In this document: positions 1-6,813 of the stretch, piece after piece
How the letters are laid out: each line of letters starts with the position of its first letter
Position numbering within the stretch: position 1 is the stretch's first letter
Assembly (NCBI GenBank): GCA_937927885.1
Contig: CALEZJ010000192.1
Location: 1 to 13,786, forward strand
DNA: 13,786 bases
Reading direction: 5' to 3'
DNA from: an uncultured Paracoccaceae bacterium
GTDB taxonomy: Bacteria > Pseudomonadota > Alphaproteobacteria > Rhodobacterales > Rhodobacteraceae
The notes under the pieces: model-generated
What the model saw: only the letters and a program-made list of their open reading frames with translations
Database searches by the model: none
What the model was told of the DNA's origin: nothing
Translations under genes and position numbers: made by a program

Positions 1-32
1 AGTAAACTGCTTGGAACTCGCCTGAACGCTCT

Positions 33-61
33 TTGACATTGTCGGAAAATCAAGCCATTAT
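33..61 (+). promoter_or_regulatory. Predicted sigma70-like promoter of the CRISPR array
   Basis: A perfect TTGACA (33-38) is followed after 17 nt by CATTAT (56-61, 4 of 6 matches to TATAAT). Transcription would start near 68-70, at the leader-repeat junction, giving a pre-crRNA with almost no leader sequence. This is a prediction from motif match and spacing only. Confidence 0.5.
48..60 (+). promoter_or_regulatory. Predicted IHF-binding site in CRISPR leader
   Basis: AATCAAGCCATTA fits the E. coli IHF consensus WATCAANNNNTTR at every defined position. It sits 10 to 22 nt upstream of repeat 1. In E. coli type I-E, IHF bends the leader at about this distance so that Cas1-Cas2 inserts new spacers at the first repeat. 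The same role is inferred here from sequence and position. The site overlaps the -10 element CATTAT, so bound IHF could also affect array transcription. Confidence 0.65.
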
Positions 62-1196
62 CTTGGAGAGGCTCCCCCGCACCCGCGGGGATAGACCCCC
101 GGGCGAAATGCCGAATTCTCCGGCCCAATGGGCTCCCCCGCACCCGCGGGGATAGACCCTTCCTTTTCGTTTCCATCCGGCGCAGCGCATCGGCTCCCCC
201 GCACCCGCGGGGATAGACCCTGGACAAAAGCGGCGCGGCGCCAGTGATGCCGGGCTCCCCCGCACCCGCGGGGATAGACCCGCACCCTGAGGATGGCTTC
301 GGCACCGGCTGACGGCTCCCCCGCACCCGCGGGGATAGACCCCCCGGCGTAAATGTCATCCCTCTGCCCGCGGCGGCTCCCCCGCACCCGCGGGGATAGA
401 CCCGGGGGGCGAGGGCGCTCACGATGCGACCCCTGGGCTCCCCCGCACCCGCGGGGATAGACCCGCGGTCAGCGTCTCGAATGGTCCGATTTGCTGGGCT
501 CCCCCGCACCCGCGGGGATAGACCCTTTTACCTACGCCGCGACATTTTCCGTCGCCCGGCTCCCCCGCACCCGCGGGGATAGACCCTTTCATCACCGGCG
601 CTCAGTGGGCGACTAGCAGGCTCCCCCGCACCCGCGGGGATAGACCCCCGTCGCTGCTGATCACTGCGCGCGGATATCCGGCTCCCCCGCACCCGCGGGG
701 ATAGACCCATATGGGGTCTGCTGAAATTTGAGCATACCCCGGCTCCCCCGCACCCGCGGGGATAGACCCCGAAACCGGATCAGCCGCGCGCACCGCCGAA
801 CGGCTCCCCCGCACCCGCGGGGATAGACCCTCGCGGTTCAGGGCGTGCAGGCAGATTTGCATGGCTCCCCCGCACCCGCGGGGATAGACCCCGACCTTTT
901 GACGCAGCACAACCGGCTGGCTCGGCTCCCCCGCACCCGCGGGGATAGACCCGCGATCGTGCAAGGCGGGTTTTTCACCGACACGGCTCCCCCGCACCCG
1001 CGGGGATAGACCCTGCATGAGCAGCCCCAGCGCGAGGCCCGCCCCGGCTCCCCCGCACCCGCGGGGATAGACCCCCGAAACCGGCCTCAGGAACACATCC
1101 GCAGCGGGCTCCCCCGCACCCGCGGGGATAGACCCCTCACAGCGCGCGGGCCTCGCAGGTCCAGGTCGGCTCCCCCGCACCCGCGGGGATAGACCC

Positions 1197-1235
1197 AGCC
1201 CGCCCAACGTCCAGTCGCACGGTCCGGCACCCTTG
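1197..1235 (+). other. Over-length CRISPR spacer (39 nt)
   Basis: The interval between repeat 19 (1168-1196) and repeat 20 (1236-1264) is 39 nt, while the other 27 spacers are all 32 nt. Both flanking repeats are intact, so this is not a repeat-boundary artefact. It may come from unusual prespacer trimming or from a small insertion after acquisition. Confidence 0.9.
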
Positions 1236-1784
1236 GGCTCCCCCGCACCCGCGGGGATAGACCCCCAGACCGCCACCGGGACCTTTGGCGCCCGGCGGCT
1301 CCCCCGCACCCGCGGGGATAGACCCTGCCTGAATTCCTTGCGCGGGGTGCCATCCTTGGCTCCCCCGCACCCGCGGGGATAGACCTTTGTGCTGCAGGTC
1401 GACCTCGACGAGGCGCTGGGCTCCCCCGCACCCGCGGGGATAGACCCGGGCTCAGCGCGCGCCCGCCTCTTTCCCCGGGGGCTCCCCCGCACCCGCGGGG
1501 ATAGACCCCATTGCCCCCGAGGCGCTGCGTTTCAGCACGCGGCTCCCCCGCACCCGCGGGGATAGACCCTTTCTGAGCAGCGCCGGATACTTTGTGATCT
1601 GGGCTCCCCCGCACCCGCAGGGATAGACCCTTGGCGTCCCCGTCCAGCACCGCGATGCCGCCGGCTCCCCCGCACCCGCGGGGATAGACCCCACTTTGAC
1701 AGCATCTCTTGTTGCCGCATGATGGCTCCCCCGCACCCGCGGGGATAGACCCGGGTATCGCTCGCGCGGCGCGGGCACTGTAGT

Positions 1785-1813
1785 GGCTCTACAGCACCCG
1801 CGGGGATAATCCG
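1785..1813 (+). repeat. Degenerate terminal CRISPR repeat
   Basis: This last 29-nt unit keeps the core CACCCGCGGGGATA. Its start reads GGCTCTACAG instead of GGCTCCCCCG, and its end reads ATAATCCG instead of ATAGACCC. Decay of the leader-distal repeat is typical and supports placing the leader on the left. The changes weaken the repeat hairpin, so the last crRNA may be poorly processed. Confidence 0.9.
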
Positions 1814-1883
1814 CTGAAAATTCAGATGCCTTGCATTGATTCCCTGCTTTCTGGGCAAGACGGGGCTGATCGGGGTGTGACGT

Positions 1884-1969
1884 AACCGTTCCTGTTTCTT
1901 GCCAACTTCACACCCATCAACCTCCCCCTTTTTCAGCATCGAGCCAATGCGGGCTATGAAGGAACGGTT
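1884..1969. repeat. 10-bp inverted repeat at the edge of the IS66 relic
   Basis: AACCGTTCCT at 1884-1893 is the exact reverse complement of AGGAACGGTT at 1960-1969, with 66 nt between. The right arm coincides with the point where TnpC homology ends. It may be a rearrangement scar or part of a mobile element end; no function can be assigned. Confidence 0.4.
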
Positions 1970-2050
1970 CACGATGAAGCGGCCGGGGACGTATTCCAGT
2001 TCCTCGGTCACATCCTCACCACCCTCATGCAGACGGATCAGAATAGCCAT
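1964..2050 (-). mobile_element. IS66-family transposase (TnpC) fragment
   Basis: The reverse strand from the ATG at 2050 encodes a short peptide containing EDVTEELEYVPGRFIVNR, which I recognise as a conserved segment of the IS66-family transposase TnpC. Homology stops at about 1964, where TnpC would normally continue with an IVRPR-like segment followed by a Cys-rich stretch. The rest of the transposase and the accessory tnpA and tnpB genes are missing, so this is a relic. Its right end runs into the 3' end of the SDR gene, and its left end lies about 150 nt from the CRISPR array. The remaining stretch 1814-1963 shows no recognisable gene. Confidence 0.75.
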
Positions 2051-2876
2051 CCGCTGCGATGATCGGCAAATGTGTCCATCCATCCCCATCGTGAAACCGC
2101 ATCCATGCGCCTGCAGCCAGCACGCCGCCATCCACGATCGCGGTGGTGCCGGTGACCCACCCCGACAACGCGTCGGAAGCGAGATACAGCGCCGCCCCGG
2201 CAGAGTCCTGCCCGCGCCCGAAGCGGCCGAGGGGAAACCAGGTCCTGATGTGCTTGCGATTGGAAGGAGGGACGCGCGGATCCGCCGTGATCTGAGCAGT
2301 ATCCGTGGTTTCCGGTGCGATCGCATTCACACGGATACCATCGCGGCCCAATTCGATCGCAAGTGACCTCGTGAACCCTGTGATCGCGCTCTTGAACGCC
2401 GAATAGACGGCGGCGCGCGGGATCCCGCGAAACGCTTCGACCGTCGAGAGGTTGATGATCGACCCGCCTTGACCGGATACCCTGAGCAGCGGCAGCGCGG
2501 CCTTGGTGACGCGGAACATGTGCAGCAGGTTGACGGCGTAGAGCGCCTCCCAGTCTTCCTCGGTCGAGTCGGCGAAGTAGCTGGTGATGCGCAGATAGTC
2601 GCCGACATTGTTGACCAGGACGTCCAGTCGACCGTAGCGGGTCTCGACATCGGAGACGAGTCGCGCCACGTCCTCGCGCTTGCGCACGTCTGCCTCGACC
2701 ACCAGCGCGTCTGGCATCTTCGCGCGGAGATCGGCCACGCGTTCGGGGTTGTTCTCGGCGATGGCGAGGCGAATGCCTGCCGCCGCGAAAAGCTCGGCCG
2801 TGGCACGCCCGATGCCGGCGCCGCCACCGGTGATGAGCGCCACCTTTCCCGCGACCTGGAGCAGATCGTCACTCAT
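2025..2876 (-). CDS. Short-chain dehydrogenase/reductase (classical SDR)
   Basis: This 283-residue protein is an NAD(P)-dependent oxidoreductase with a classical SDR fold. The cofactor glycine motif TGGGAGIG is at residues 16-23, with an acidic position after it in EADV (61-64). NNVG at 89-92 replaces the usual NNAG. The likely catalytic residues are Ser144, Tyr158 and Lys162 (YSAFK), and the family C-terminal signature IVDGG is at 247-251. Its start overlaps the stop of the upstream epimerase-like gene by 4 nt (ATGA), so the two are probably translationally coupled. The final residues (about DGYSDPSA) come from sequence that also encodes the start of an IS66 TnpC fragment, so the natural C-terminus was probably replaced. 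The substrate is unknown; 3-oxoacyl reductase-like or sugar or alcohol dehydrogenase activities are all possible. Confidence 0.9.
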   Translation of the reverse strand: MSDDLLQVAGKVALITGGGAGIGRATAELFAAAGIRLAIAENNPERVADLRAKMPDALVVEADVRKREDVARLVSDVETRYGRLDVLVNNVGDYLRITSYFADSTEEDWEALYAVNLLHMFRVTKAALPLLRVSGQGGSIINLSTVEAFRGIPRAAVYSAFKSAITGFTRSLAIELGRDGIRVNAIAPETTDTAQITADPRVPPSNRKHIRTWFPLGRFGRGQDSAGAALYLASDALSGWVTGTTAIVDGGVLAAGAWMRFHDGDGWTHLPIIAADGYSDPSA

Positions 2877-3790
2877 GCGCTATCCTCCTCGATGTATCGT
2901 GCAATTTCGGCCACTGCCCGGCGCACGTCGCCCCGGGCGAAGTTCAGGAGAGCCACGTCGCCGGCGTCGGGTTCGTAGGCCAGCGTGTTCCCACGCCCCT
3001 GCACGATGAAGGGATCGGGCAGCAGCGGATGCTCGGCGTCTTGCGTCGTGACGCGGACAGGGTTCCGGGCGAGGTCGAAGAAAAGCTGGAAGAACGCGCG
3101 ATAGCTGAGGTTCTCGTCGCCAACGAGATAGGCGCGGCCGGCCTCGCCCCGCTCCAGAGCACCCGCGACAGCTTGCGCAAGAGAGCGCACCGACATGTAG
3201 TTGGTGCCCCCCGGCGGCGCGGTTGCGGGGATCTCCGGGCGCCTCCCACGGCCCCACTCGATCAGCTTGCGGTAGCGTTCTGCTGGCAATCCCGGAACCG
3301 CCCCAATGATCGAAGGCGGATTGAGCGTAACCGGGGCAAAGGCAGCACTGGCCAGAGCGCGCACGCGTTCGTCAGCCAGTTGCCGCGACCGGATGTACAA
3401 CGAGTGCTCGGCAAGATCAGGCCGAAGGTGATGATAATAGCTGCCGATCTGGACAAAGCGCGCGACCCCTGCCCGGCGGGCCAGTTCTGCAAAGGCGGGC
3501 ACACCCTCGGATTGTGTCTTTCGGTAGAAGCCCTCCGCGTCCGCGCCTTGCGGCATGTGTCTTGGATCGTTGCCTGCAGCAAAGACGATGGCGTCGAAAG
3601 GCGCAAGGTCTGCGCGTGTGAAGGTGCCTTGGGCGAAATCCCCTAGAATCAGAGAAAAGACACTGCCCGGATGAGCCGGAAGCAAAGGCGCTTTGCGCGC
3701 AGCAAGGGTGACGGAATGTCCACGGTCCCGCAGGTGAAGGGCGGTATTCAGACCGATCATTCCGGTTCCACCGACTATCAAGACGTTCAT
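2873..3790 (-). CDS. NAD(P)-binding epimerase/dehydratase-like protein (extended/atypical SDR)
   Basis: This 305-residue protein has an N-terminal Rossmann fold with GGTGMIG at residues 7-13 (MNVLIVGGTGMIG), typical of the NAD-dependent epimerase/dehydratase superfamily. The ATG at 3790 is preferred because AAGG lies about 9 nt upstream; an in-frame GTG at 3808 would add six residues. Where extended SDRs have YxxxK, this protein has YIRSR (Tyr132 to Arg136), so the catalytic lysine is replaced by arginine. It may therefore be an atypical SDR with altered or lost catalysis, for example an NmrA-like or isoflavone-reductase-like protein. It is the first gene of a two-gene unit with the downstream SDR. 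No clear promoter is seen upstream, and IS relic sequence lies between it and the divergent aldehyde dehydrogenase operon. Confidence 0.85.
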   Translation of the reverse strand: MNVLIVGGTGMIGLNTALHLRDRGHSVTLAARKAPLLPAHPGSVFSLILGDFAQGTFTRADLAPFDAIVFAAGNDPRHMPQGADAEGFYRKTQSEGVPAFAELARRAGVARFVQIGSYYHHLRPDLAEHSLYIRSRQLADERVRALASAAFAPVTLNPPSIIGAVPGLPAERYRKLIEWGRGRRPEIPATAPPGGTNYMSVRSLAQAVAGALERGEAGRAYLVGDENLSYRAFFQLFFDLARNPVRVTTQDAEHPLLPDPFIVQGRGNTLAYEPDAGDVALLNFARGDVRRAVAEIARYIEEDSA

Positions 3791-4026
3791 TCTGCCAGAC
3801 CTTTTCACGGGACAGGTTTTCGATGATCACGGCTAAACGCCCCGCTCCGCTGACGGATCGTCCGAACGGACGTCACAGTGTTGGGGAACGTCTGATCAAC
3901 GCGCTCGGCTGCGTCGAGACGGCGGTGTGAGCGTCTTTTCGGGCGCCAGGCGGCGCTCTGAGGGCGGATTTTGCCGTTTCAGGCCCGCGAGACCGGCGGT
4001 TCGGCAGTTTCCGGGCAGACTCGTTG

Positions 4027-4164
4027 TCATGCGGTCAGCCTCTGTCGCACCAGGAACAGGTTGGCAAGCGCGAAGAGCGCTAAAAGCTGGGCGCGGTTCC
4101 TGGCGAGGCCGCGGTAGCGGGTCCCCATTCGGCCCTAGGCGCGGTTCGCCTTGCGCTGCTCGAC
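4027..4164 (-). mobile_element. IS5-type transposase C-terminal fragment
   Basis: The reverse strand reads VEQRKANRA, an in-frame TAG (4137-4135), then GRMGTRYRGLARNRAQLL, FALANLFLVRQRL and a TGA stop at 4029-4027. The RYRGLARN...LFALANL segment is the typical C-terminal end of IS5/IS4-like DDE transposases. The internal stop and the loss of the N-terminal two thirds show it is dead. Sequence at 3901-4026 may be the former 3' noncoding end of the element, and GGGGAACG near 3883 could be its terminus, but no matching inverted repeat is present to prove it. Confidence 0.7.
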
Positions 4165-4228
4165 CGGGGGAAAAGCCTCGCGTGGTCCGGGTTTTCGGAT
4201 GGGGCGCCTTCGTCAGGCAGCGCAATTT

Positions 4229-4243
4229 ATAGGTTTCTCCTAT
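4229..4243 (+). promoter_or_regulatory. LysR-box-like inverted repeat before the aldehyde dehydrogenase operon
   Basis: ATAGG (4229-4233) and CCTAT (4239-4243) form a perfect inverted repeat with a 5-nt centre and satisfy the T-N11-A rule of LysR-type operators. They lie in an AT-rich island (about 4222-4275) just upstream of possible -10 sequences (TATACC at 4257-4262 or CATTAT at 4254-4259). No good -35 is visible, which would fit an activator-dependent promoter. Which of the two LysR proteins in the window would bind is not known. Confidence 0.45.
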
Positions 4244-4285
4244 TTATTCATAACATTATACCGAATTGCAATATGAATGGCGCGG

Positions 4286-4302
4286 TGGTCTCATCGAGAC
4301 CA
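4286..4302 (+). other. Hairpin in the predicted 5' untranslated region
   Basis: TGGTCTC (4286-4292) and GAGACCA (4296-4302) form a perfect 7-bp stem with a 3-nt loop. If transcription starts near 4265-4270 and translation at the GTG at 4384, this hairpin lies in a leader of over 100 nt. It could stabilise the mRNA, but no riboswitch or attenuator architecture is recognisable. Confidence 0.4.
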
Positions 4303-4383
4303 AAGGGATGCCCCGGGTTGCTTGCTGGCAAGAGTGCGCGTCGGCGATCCGCAACTCCGGTTTCCATTGCATCGAGGTTCGCT

Positions 4384-5814
4384 GTGTCAGACTATCCCCA
4401 ACTCGAACTCTACATCGGCGGCACCTGGCGTCGGACCCGACGAACCCTCGAGGTTCTGAACCCCGCGGACGAAACCACGATTGGCCACCTGCCCGTCGCC
4501 GACAGCGGCGACCTCGACGCGGCTCTCGAGGCGGCAGAGGCCGGGTTTCGCCTCTGGAGCCGGACGGCGCCGGCGATCCGGGCATCGGTCATCCTGAAAG
4601 CCTCGGCGCTGATGCGCGCACGGATCGAGACCATCGCGCGCAGCATCACCCTGGAGCAGGGCAAGCCACTGGCGGAATCGCGCGCCGAGGTCATCCGCGG
4701 GTGCGAGTTCTTCGAATGGGACGCCGGCGAATGCCTGCGCAGCTATGGTCGGGTCATCCCCAGCAAGCCCGGCATCCGGTATCTGGTGCTTCAACAGCCT
4801 ATCGGTGCCGTCGCCGCCTTCTCGCCGTGGAACTTCCCCATGAGCCAGCCGGCCCGAAAGATCGCGGGCGCGCTGGCGGCGGGGTGTTCAATCATCATCA
4901 AGGCCTCCGAGGAAACGCCGGCCGGCGCGCTGCATATCGCGCGCGCCTTTCATGATGCCGGCTTACCGGCCGGAGTTCTCAATCTCGTTTTCGGGATCCC
5001 GGCCGAAATCTCGGACTACCTGATCCCGCGCGACCCCATTCGGCTGGTCGCGTTCACCGGATCGACCGCGGTGGGCAAGCATCTGACCGGACTGGCGGCG
5101 CAGCACATGAAGCCGGTCCTCATGGAATTGGGCGGCCATGCGCCGGTGATCGTTTGCGAGGACGCCGATCCGGTGGCGGCGGGGCACGCCTCGGCGGAAC
5201 GCAAGGCGCGCAATTCGGGACAGGTCTGCACATCACCCACCCGGTTCTTCGTGCACGAGCGCAATTACCGCGCGTTTACCGACGCCTTCGTCGAACGCGC
5301 CCGCAGCATCCGCCAGGGCAACGGGCTGGCGGCGGGAATGCAGATGGGACCGATGGCCAACGACCGGCGGATCAACGCGCTCGAAGACCTGGTTGCCGAC
5401 GCCCGCGACAAGGGCGCACGGGTGCTGACCGGCGGCGGACGGCTGGGCAACCGGGGGTATTTCTTTCCGGTCACGGTCTGCGCCGACACCCCGGATTCGG
5501 CCCGCGCGATGCGCGAGGAGCCCTTTGGGCCGCTGGCCCTGATCGCGCCGGTATCCTCGGTCGAGGAGGCTGTGGCCAAAGCCAATTCCTTGCCGTTTGG
5601 CCTCGCGGCCTATGCCTTTACCAATTCGGCGCGCACCGTCGACTATCTGGTCGAGTCCGTCGAGGCCGGGAACCTGTCGATCAACACGCTCGAAGCGTCG
5701 GTCGCCGAGACACCGTTTGGCGGGGTCAAGCAAAGCGGCTACGGCCGCGAAGGCGGGATCGAGGGGCTTGAGGCCTACATGGTGAAGAAAAACGTGTCCC
5801 ACATGGTCGCCTGA
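4384..5814 (+). CDS. NAD(P)-dependent aldehyde dehydrogenase
   Basis: This 476-residue cytoplasmic enzyme belongs to the ALDH superfamily and oxidises an aldehyde to the acid. All key residues are present: Asn150 in PWNFP, Lys173 in the cofactor region, Glu248 in MELGG, the nucleophile Cys282 in GQVCTSPTR, and Glu379 in EEPFGP. FTGSTAVGK at 224-232 is the cofactor-binding turn. The overall pattern is closest to succinate-semialdehyde-type dehydrogenases, but the substrate is not determined. The GTG at 4384 is chosen because GAGG lies 6 nt upstream and the protein then starts at the usual position just before LYIGG. An in-frame ATG at 4273 would add 37 residues that do not look like the family and has no ribosome-binding site. 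It is the first gene of an operon with the hydrolase 32 nt downstream. Confidence 0.93.
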   Translation: MSDYPQLELYIGGTWRRTRRTLEVLNPADETTIGHLPVADSGDLDAALEAAEAGFRLWSRTAPAIRASVILKASALMRARIETIARSITLEQGKPLAESRAEVIRGCEFFEWDAGECLRSYGRVIPSKPGIRYLVLQQPIGAVAAFSPWNFPMSQPARKIAGALAAGCSIIIKASEETPAGALHIARAFHDAGLPAGVLNLVFGIPAEISDYLIPRDPIRLVAFTGSTAVGKHLTGLAAQHMKPVLMELGGHAPVIVCEDADPVAAGHASAERKARNSGQVCTSPTRFFVHERNYRAFTDAFVERARSIRQGNGLAAGMQMGPMANDRRINALEDLVADARDKGARVLTGGGRLGNRGYFFPVTVCADTPDSARAMREEPFGPLALIAPVSSVEEAVAKANSLPFGLAAYAFTNSARTVDYLVESVEAGNLSINTLEASVAETPFGGVKQSGYGREGGIEGLEAYMVKKNVSHMVA

Positions 5815-5846
5815 ACCGACCCGCCGCATTGCAAAAGGATTGAGTC

Positions 5847-6767
5847 TTGGAAACGTCCATTCGAAAGATCTGCGGGATCGACGCCCATATCCTGAGGATC
5901 GGCACGACAACCGTGACCTGCATATCGGACCCGGCGCCGATGCCCTGGGTCTGCGATGCGCTGCTGGTCGGCATGACGCCCGAGCGACTGATCGAGGCCG
6001 AGCGGCGCCTGCCGCGCGGTCTGGTGGATGCGGCGGCGGGCAGGATCACCATCAGTTTCAACACCTTTCTGGTACAGACCGGGCGCAACACGATCCTGGT
6101 CGACACCGGCATCGGCAATGACAAGAACCGCCCGGAGCGGCTGATGTGGCACCAGCGGTCCGAGCGGTATCTCGAGGCGCTGGCGGCACTGGGGGTGACC
6201 CCCGACGCGGTGGATACCGTGATCAACACCCACCTTCACGCCGACCACACCGGCTGGAACACCCGCCTTCATGAGGGTCGCTGGGTGCCCACCTTCCCCC
6301 GCGCCCGCTATCTGTGCGCCAAGGCGGATCTCGACCATTGGTCCGCGCGCTACGCCGCCGATCGCGCCACGGGTGCGCGCACGCTGTTTGGCTCGTTCGA
6401 GGACAGCGTGGTTCCGATCATCGAGGCGGGGCTGCTCGACGCGCTGCCTGCCGATGCGGAACCGCTCACTGGCCTGCGGTTTTGCCCCGCCCCGGGCCAT
6501 AGCCCCGGCATGGTCGCCGTGCAGATCGACACCGGCGCGGACCCGCTGCACCTGTGGGCGGATATCTTTCATCACCCGGTGCAGTTCCTGTGGAACGAGG
6601 TGGTTTCGGTCGCCTGCACCGACCCCGCGCAAGCCGGGCAGACGCGTCTCGACGCGCTCGCCCGTGCGCGCGCTGATGGGGCGATCGTCGCGGGCACCCA
6701 TCTGGCGGCACCGGTCTTTGGTCGCCTGAAGGACGAGGCGGGGCCGGTTTCAATCCACGGCCTGTAA
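5847..6767 (+). CDS. Metallo-beta-lactamase-fold hydrolase
   Basis: This 306-residue protein has the metal-binding motif THLHADH with His129, His131, Asp133 and His134. The remaining ligands are probably His218 in APGHSPG, Asp239 in LWADI and His285 in GTHLA. VDTGIG at 85-90 is the usual beta-strand turn of the fold. It should be a dinuclear zinc hydrolase resembling the lactonase/esterase branch of the superfamily, acting on an ester, lactone or thioester linkage. Translation starts at TTG (5847), supported by AAAAGGA about 8 nt upstream. No signal peptide is seen, so it is cytoplasmic. Its position between an aldehyde dehydrogenase and a solute-binding protein suggests a role in the same catabolic pathway, for example opening a lactone intermediate; that is inference. 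Confidence 0.88.
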   Translation: METSIRKICGIDAHILRIGTTTVTCISDPAPMPWVCDALLVGMTPERLIEAERRLPRGLVDAAAGRITISFNTFLVQTGRNTILVDTGIGNDKNRPERLMWHQRSERYLEALAALGVTPDAVDTVINTHLHADHTGWNTRLHEGRWVPTFPRARYLCAKADLDHWSARYAADRATGARTLFGSFEDSVVPIIEAGLLDALPADAEPLTGLRFCPAPGHSPGMVAVQIDTGADPLHLWADIFHHPVQFLWNEVVSVACTDPAQAGQTRLDALARARADGAIVAGTHLAAPVFGRLKDEAGPVSIHGL

Positions 6768-6813
6768 TGCGGCACCGGACCCGAAAAGGTCTTCAACACG
6801 GAGAATGAGAAAC

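Larger units (their letters stand above)
1..69 (+). promoter_or_regulatory. CRISPR leader (right-hand part)
   Basis: This AT-richer stretch directly precedes the first repeat. It is called the leader because the repeats read in type I-E transcript orientation on the + strand and the degenerate repeat is at the far end. It contains TTGACA at 33-38 and CATTAT at 56-61 with a 17-nt spacer, which resembles a sigma70 promoter and would start transcription at about the first base of repeat 1. It also contains a full match to the IHF consensus at 48-60. The left boundary is cut by the window, so the full leader and the cas genes expected beyond it are not visible. Confidence 0.8.
70..1813 (+). CRISPR. 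Type I-E-like CRISPR array, 29 repeats and 28 spacers
   Basis: The 29-nt repeat begins GGCTCCCCC, contains the stem CCCCGC-ACCC-GCGGGG and ends ATAGACCC. It aligns along its full length with the E. coli type I-E repeat, so the + strand is the likely transcript and ATAGACCC the likely crRNA 5' handle. Repeats start at 70 and recur every 61 nt (29 + 32) up to 1168. Spacer 19 is 39 nt, after which the 61-nt period resumes from 1236. Twenty-six of the 29 repeats appear identical. Repeat 22 (1358-1386) ends in T instead of C, repeat 26 (1602-1630) has GCAGGG in place of GCGGGG, and the last (1785-1813) is degenerate. No spacer is repeated by eye. Spacer targets cannot be assigned without a search. 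The array is long and well conserved, which fits a recently active system, but the cas genes are outside the window. Confidence 0.98.

Noticed and set aside
50..1778. Long minus-strand open frames through the array that encode repeated SIPAGAGEP, VYPRGCGGA and SPRVRGS peptides
   Set aside because: They are translations of the CRISPR repeat. The 61-nt period shifts the frame by one each unit, which gives the three rotating peptides. There is no start signal or family similarity.
1532..2326. 264-residue minus-strand frame spanning array, IS relic and SDR 3' end
   Set aside because: It joins an alternative frame of the SDR gene, a TnpC fragment and CRISPR repeats. Only the short TnpC part has meaning.
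1899..2366. 155-residue plus-strand frame
   Set aside because: It is antisense to the SDR gene and the IS66 relic, with no recognisable domain or ribosome-binding site.
3896..4232. Open frames of about 100-110 residues on both strands before the aldehyde dehydrogenase gene
   Set aside because: They are out of frame with the transposase relic at 4027-4164, lack family similarity and are low-complexity Arg/Pro-rich translations of GC-rich DNA.
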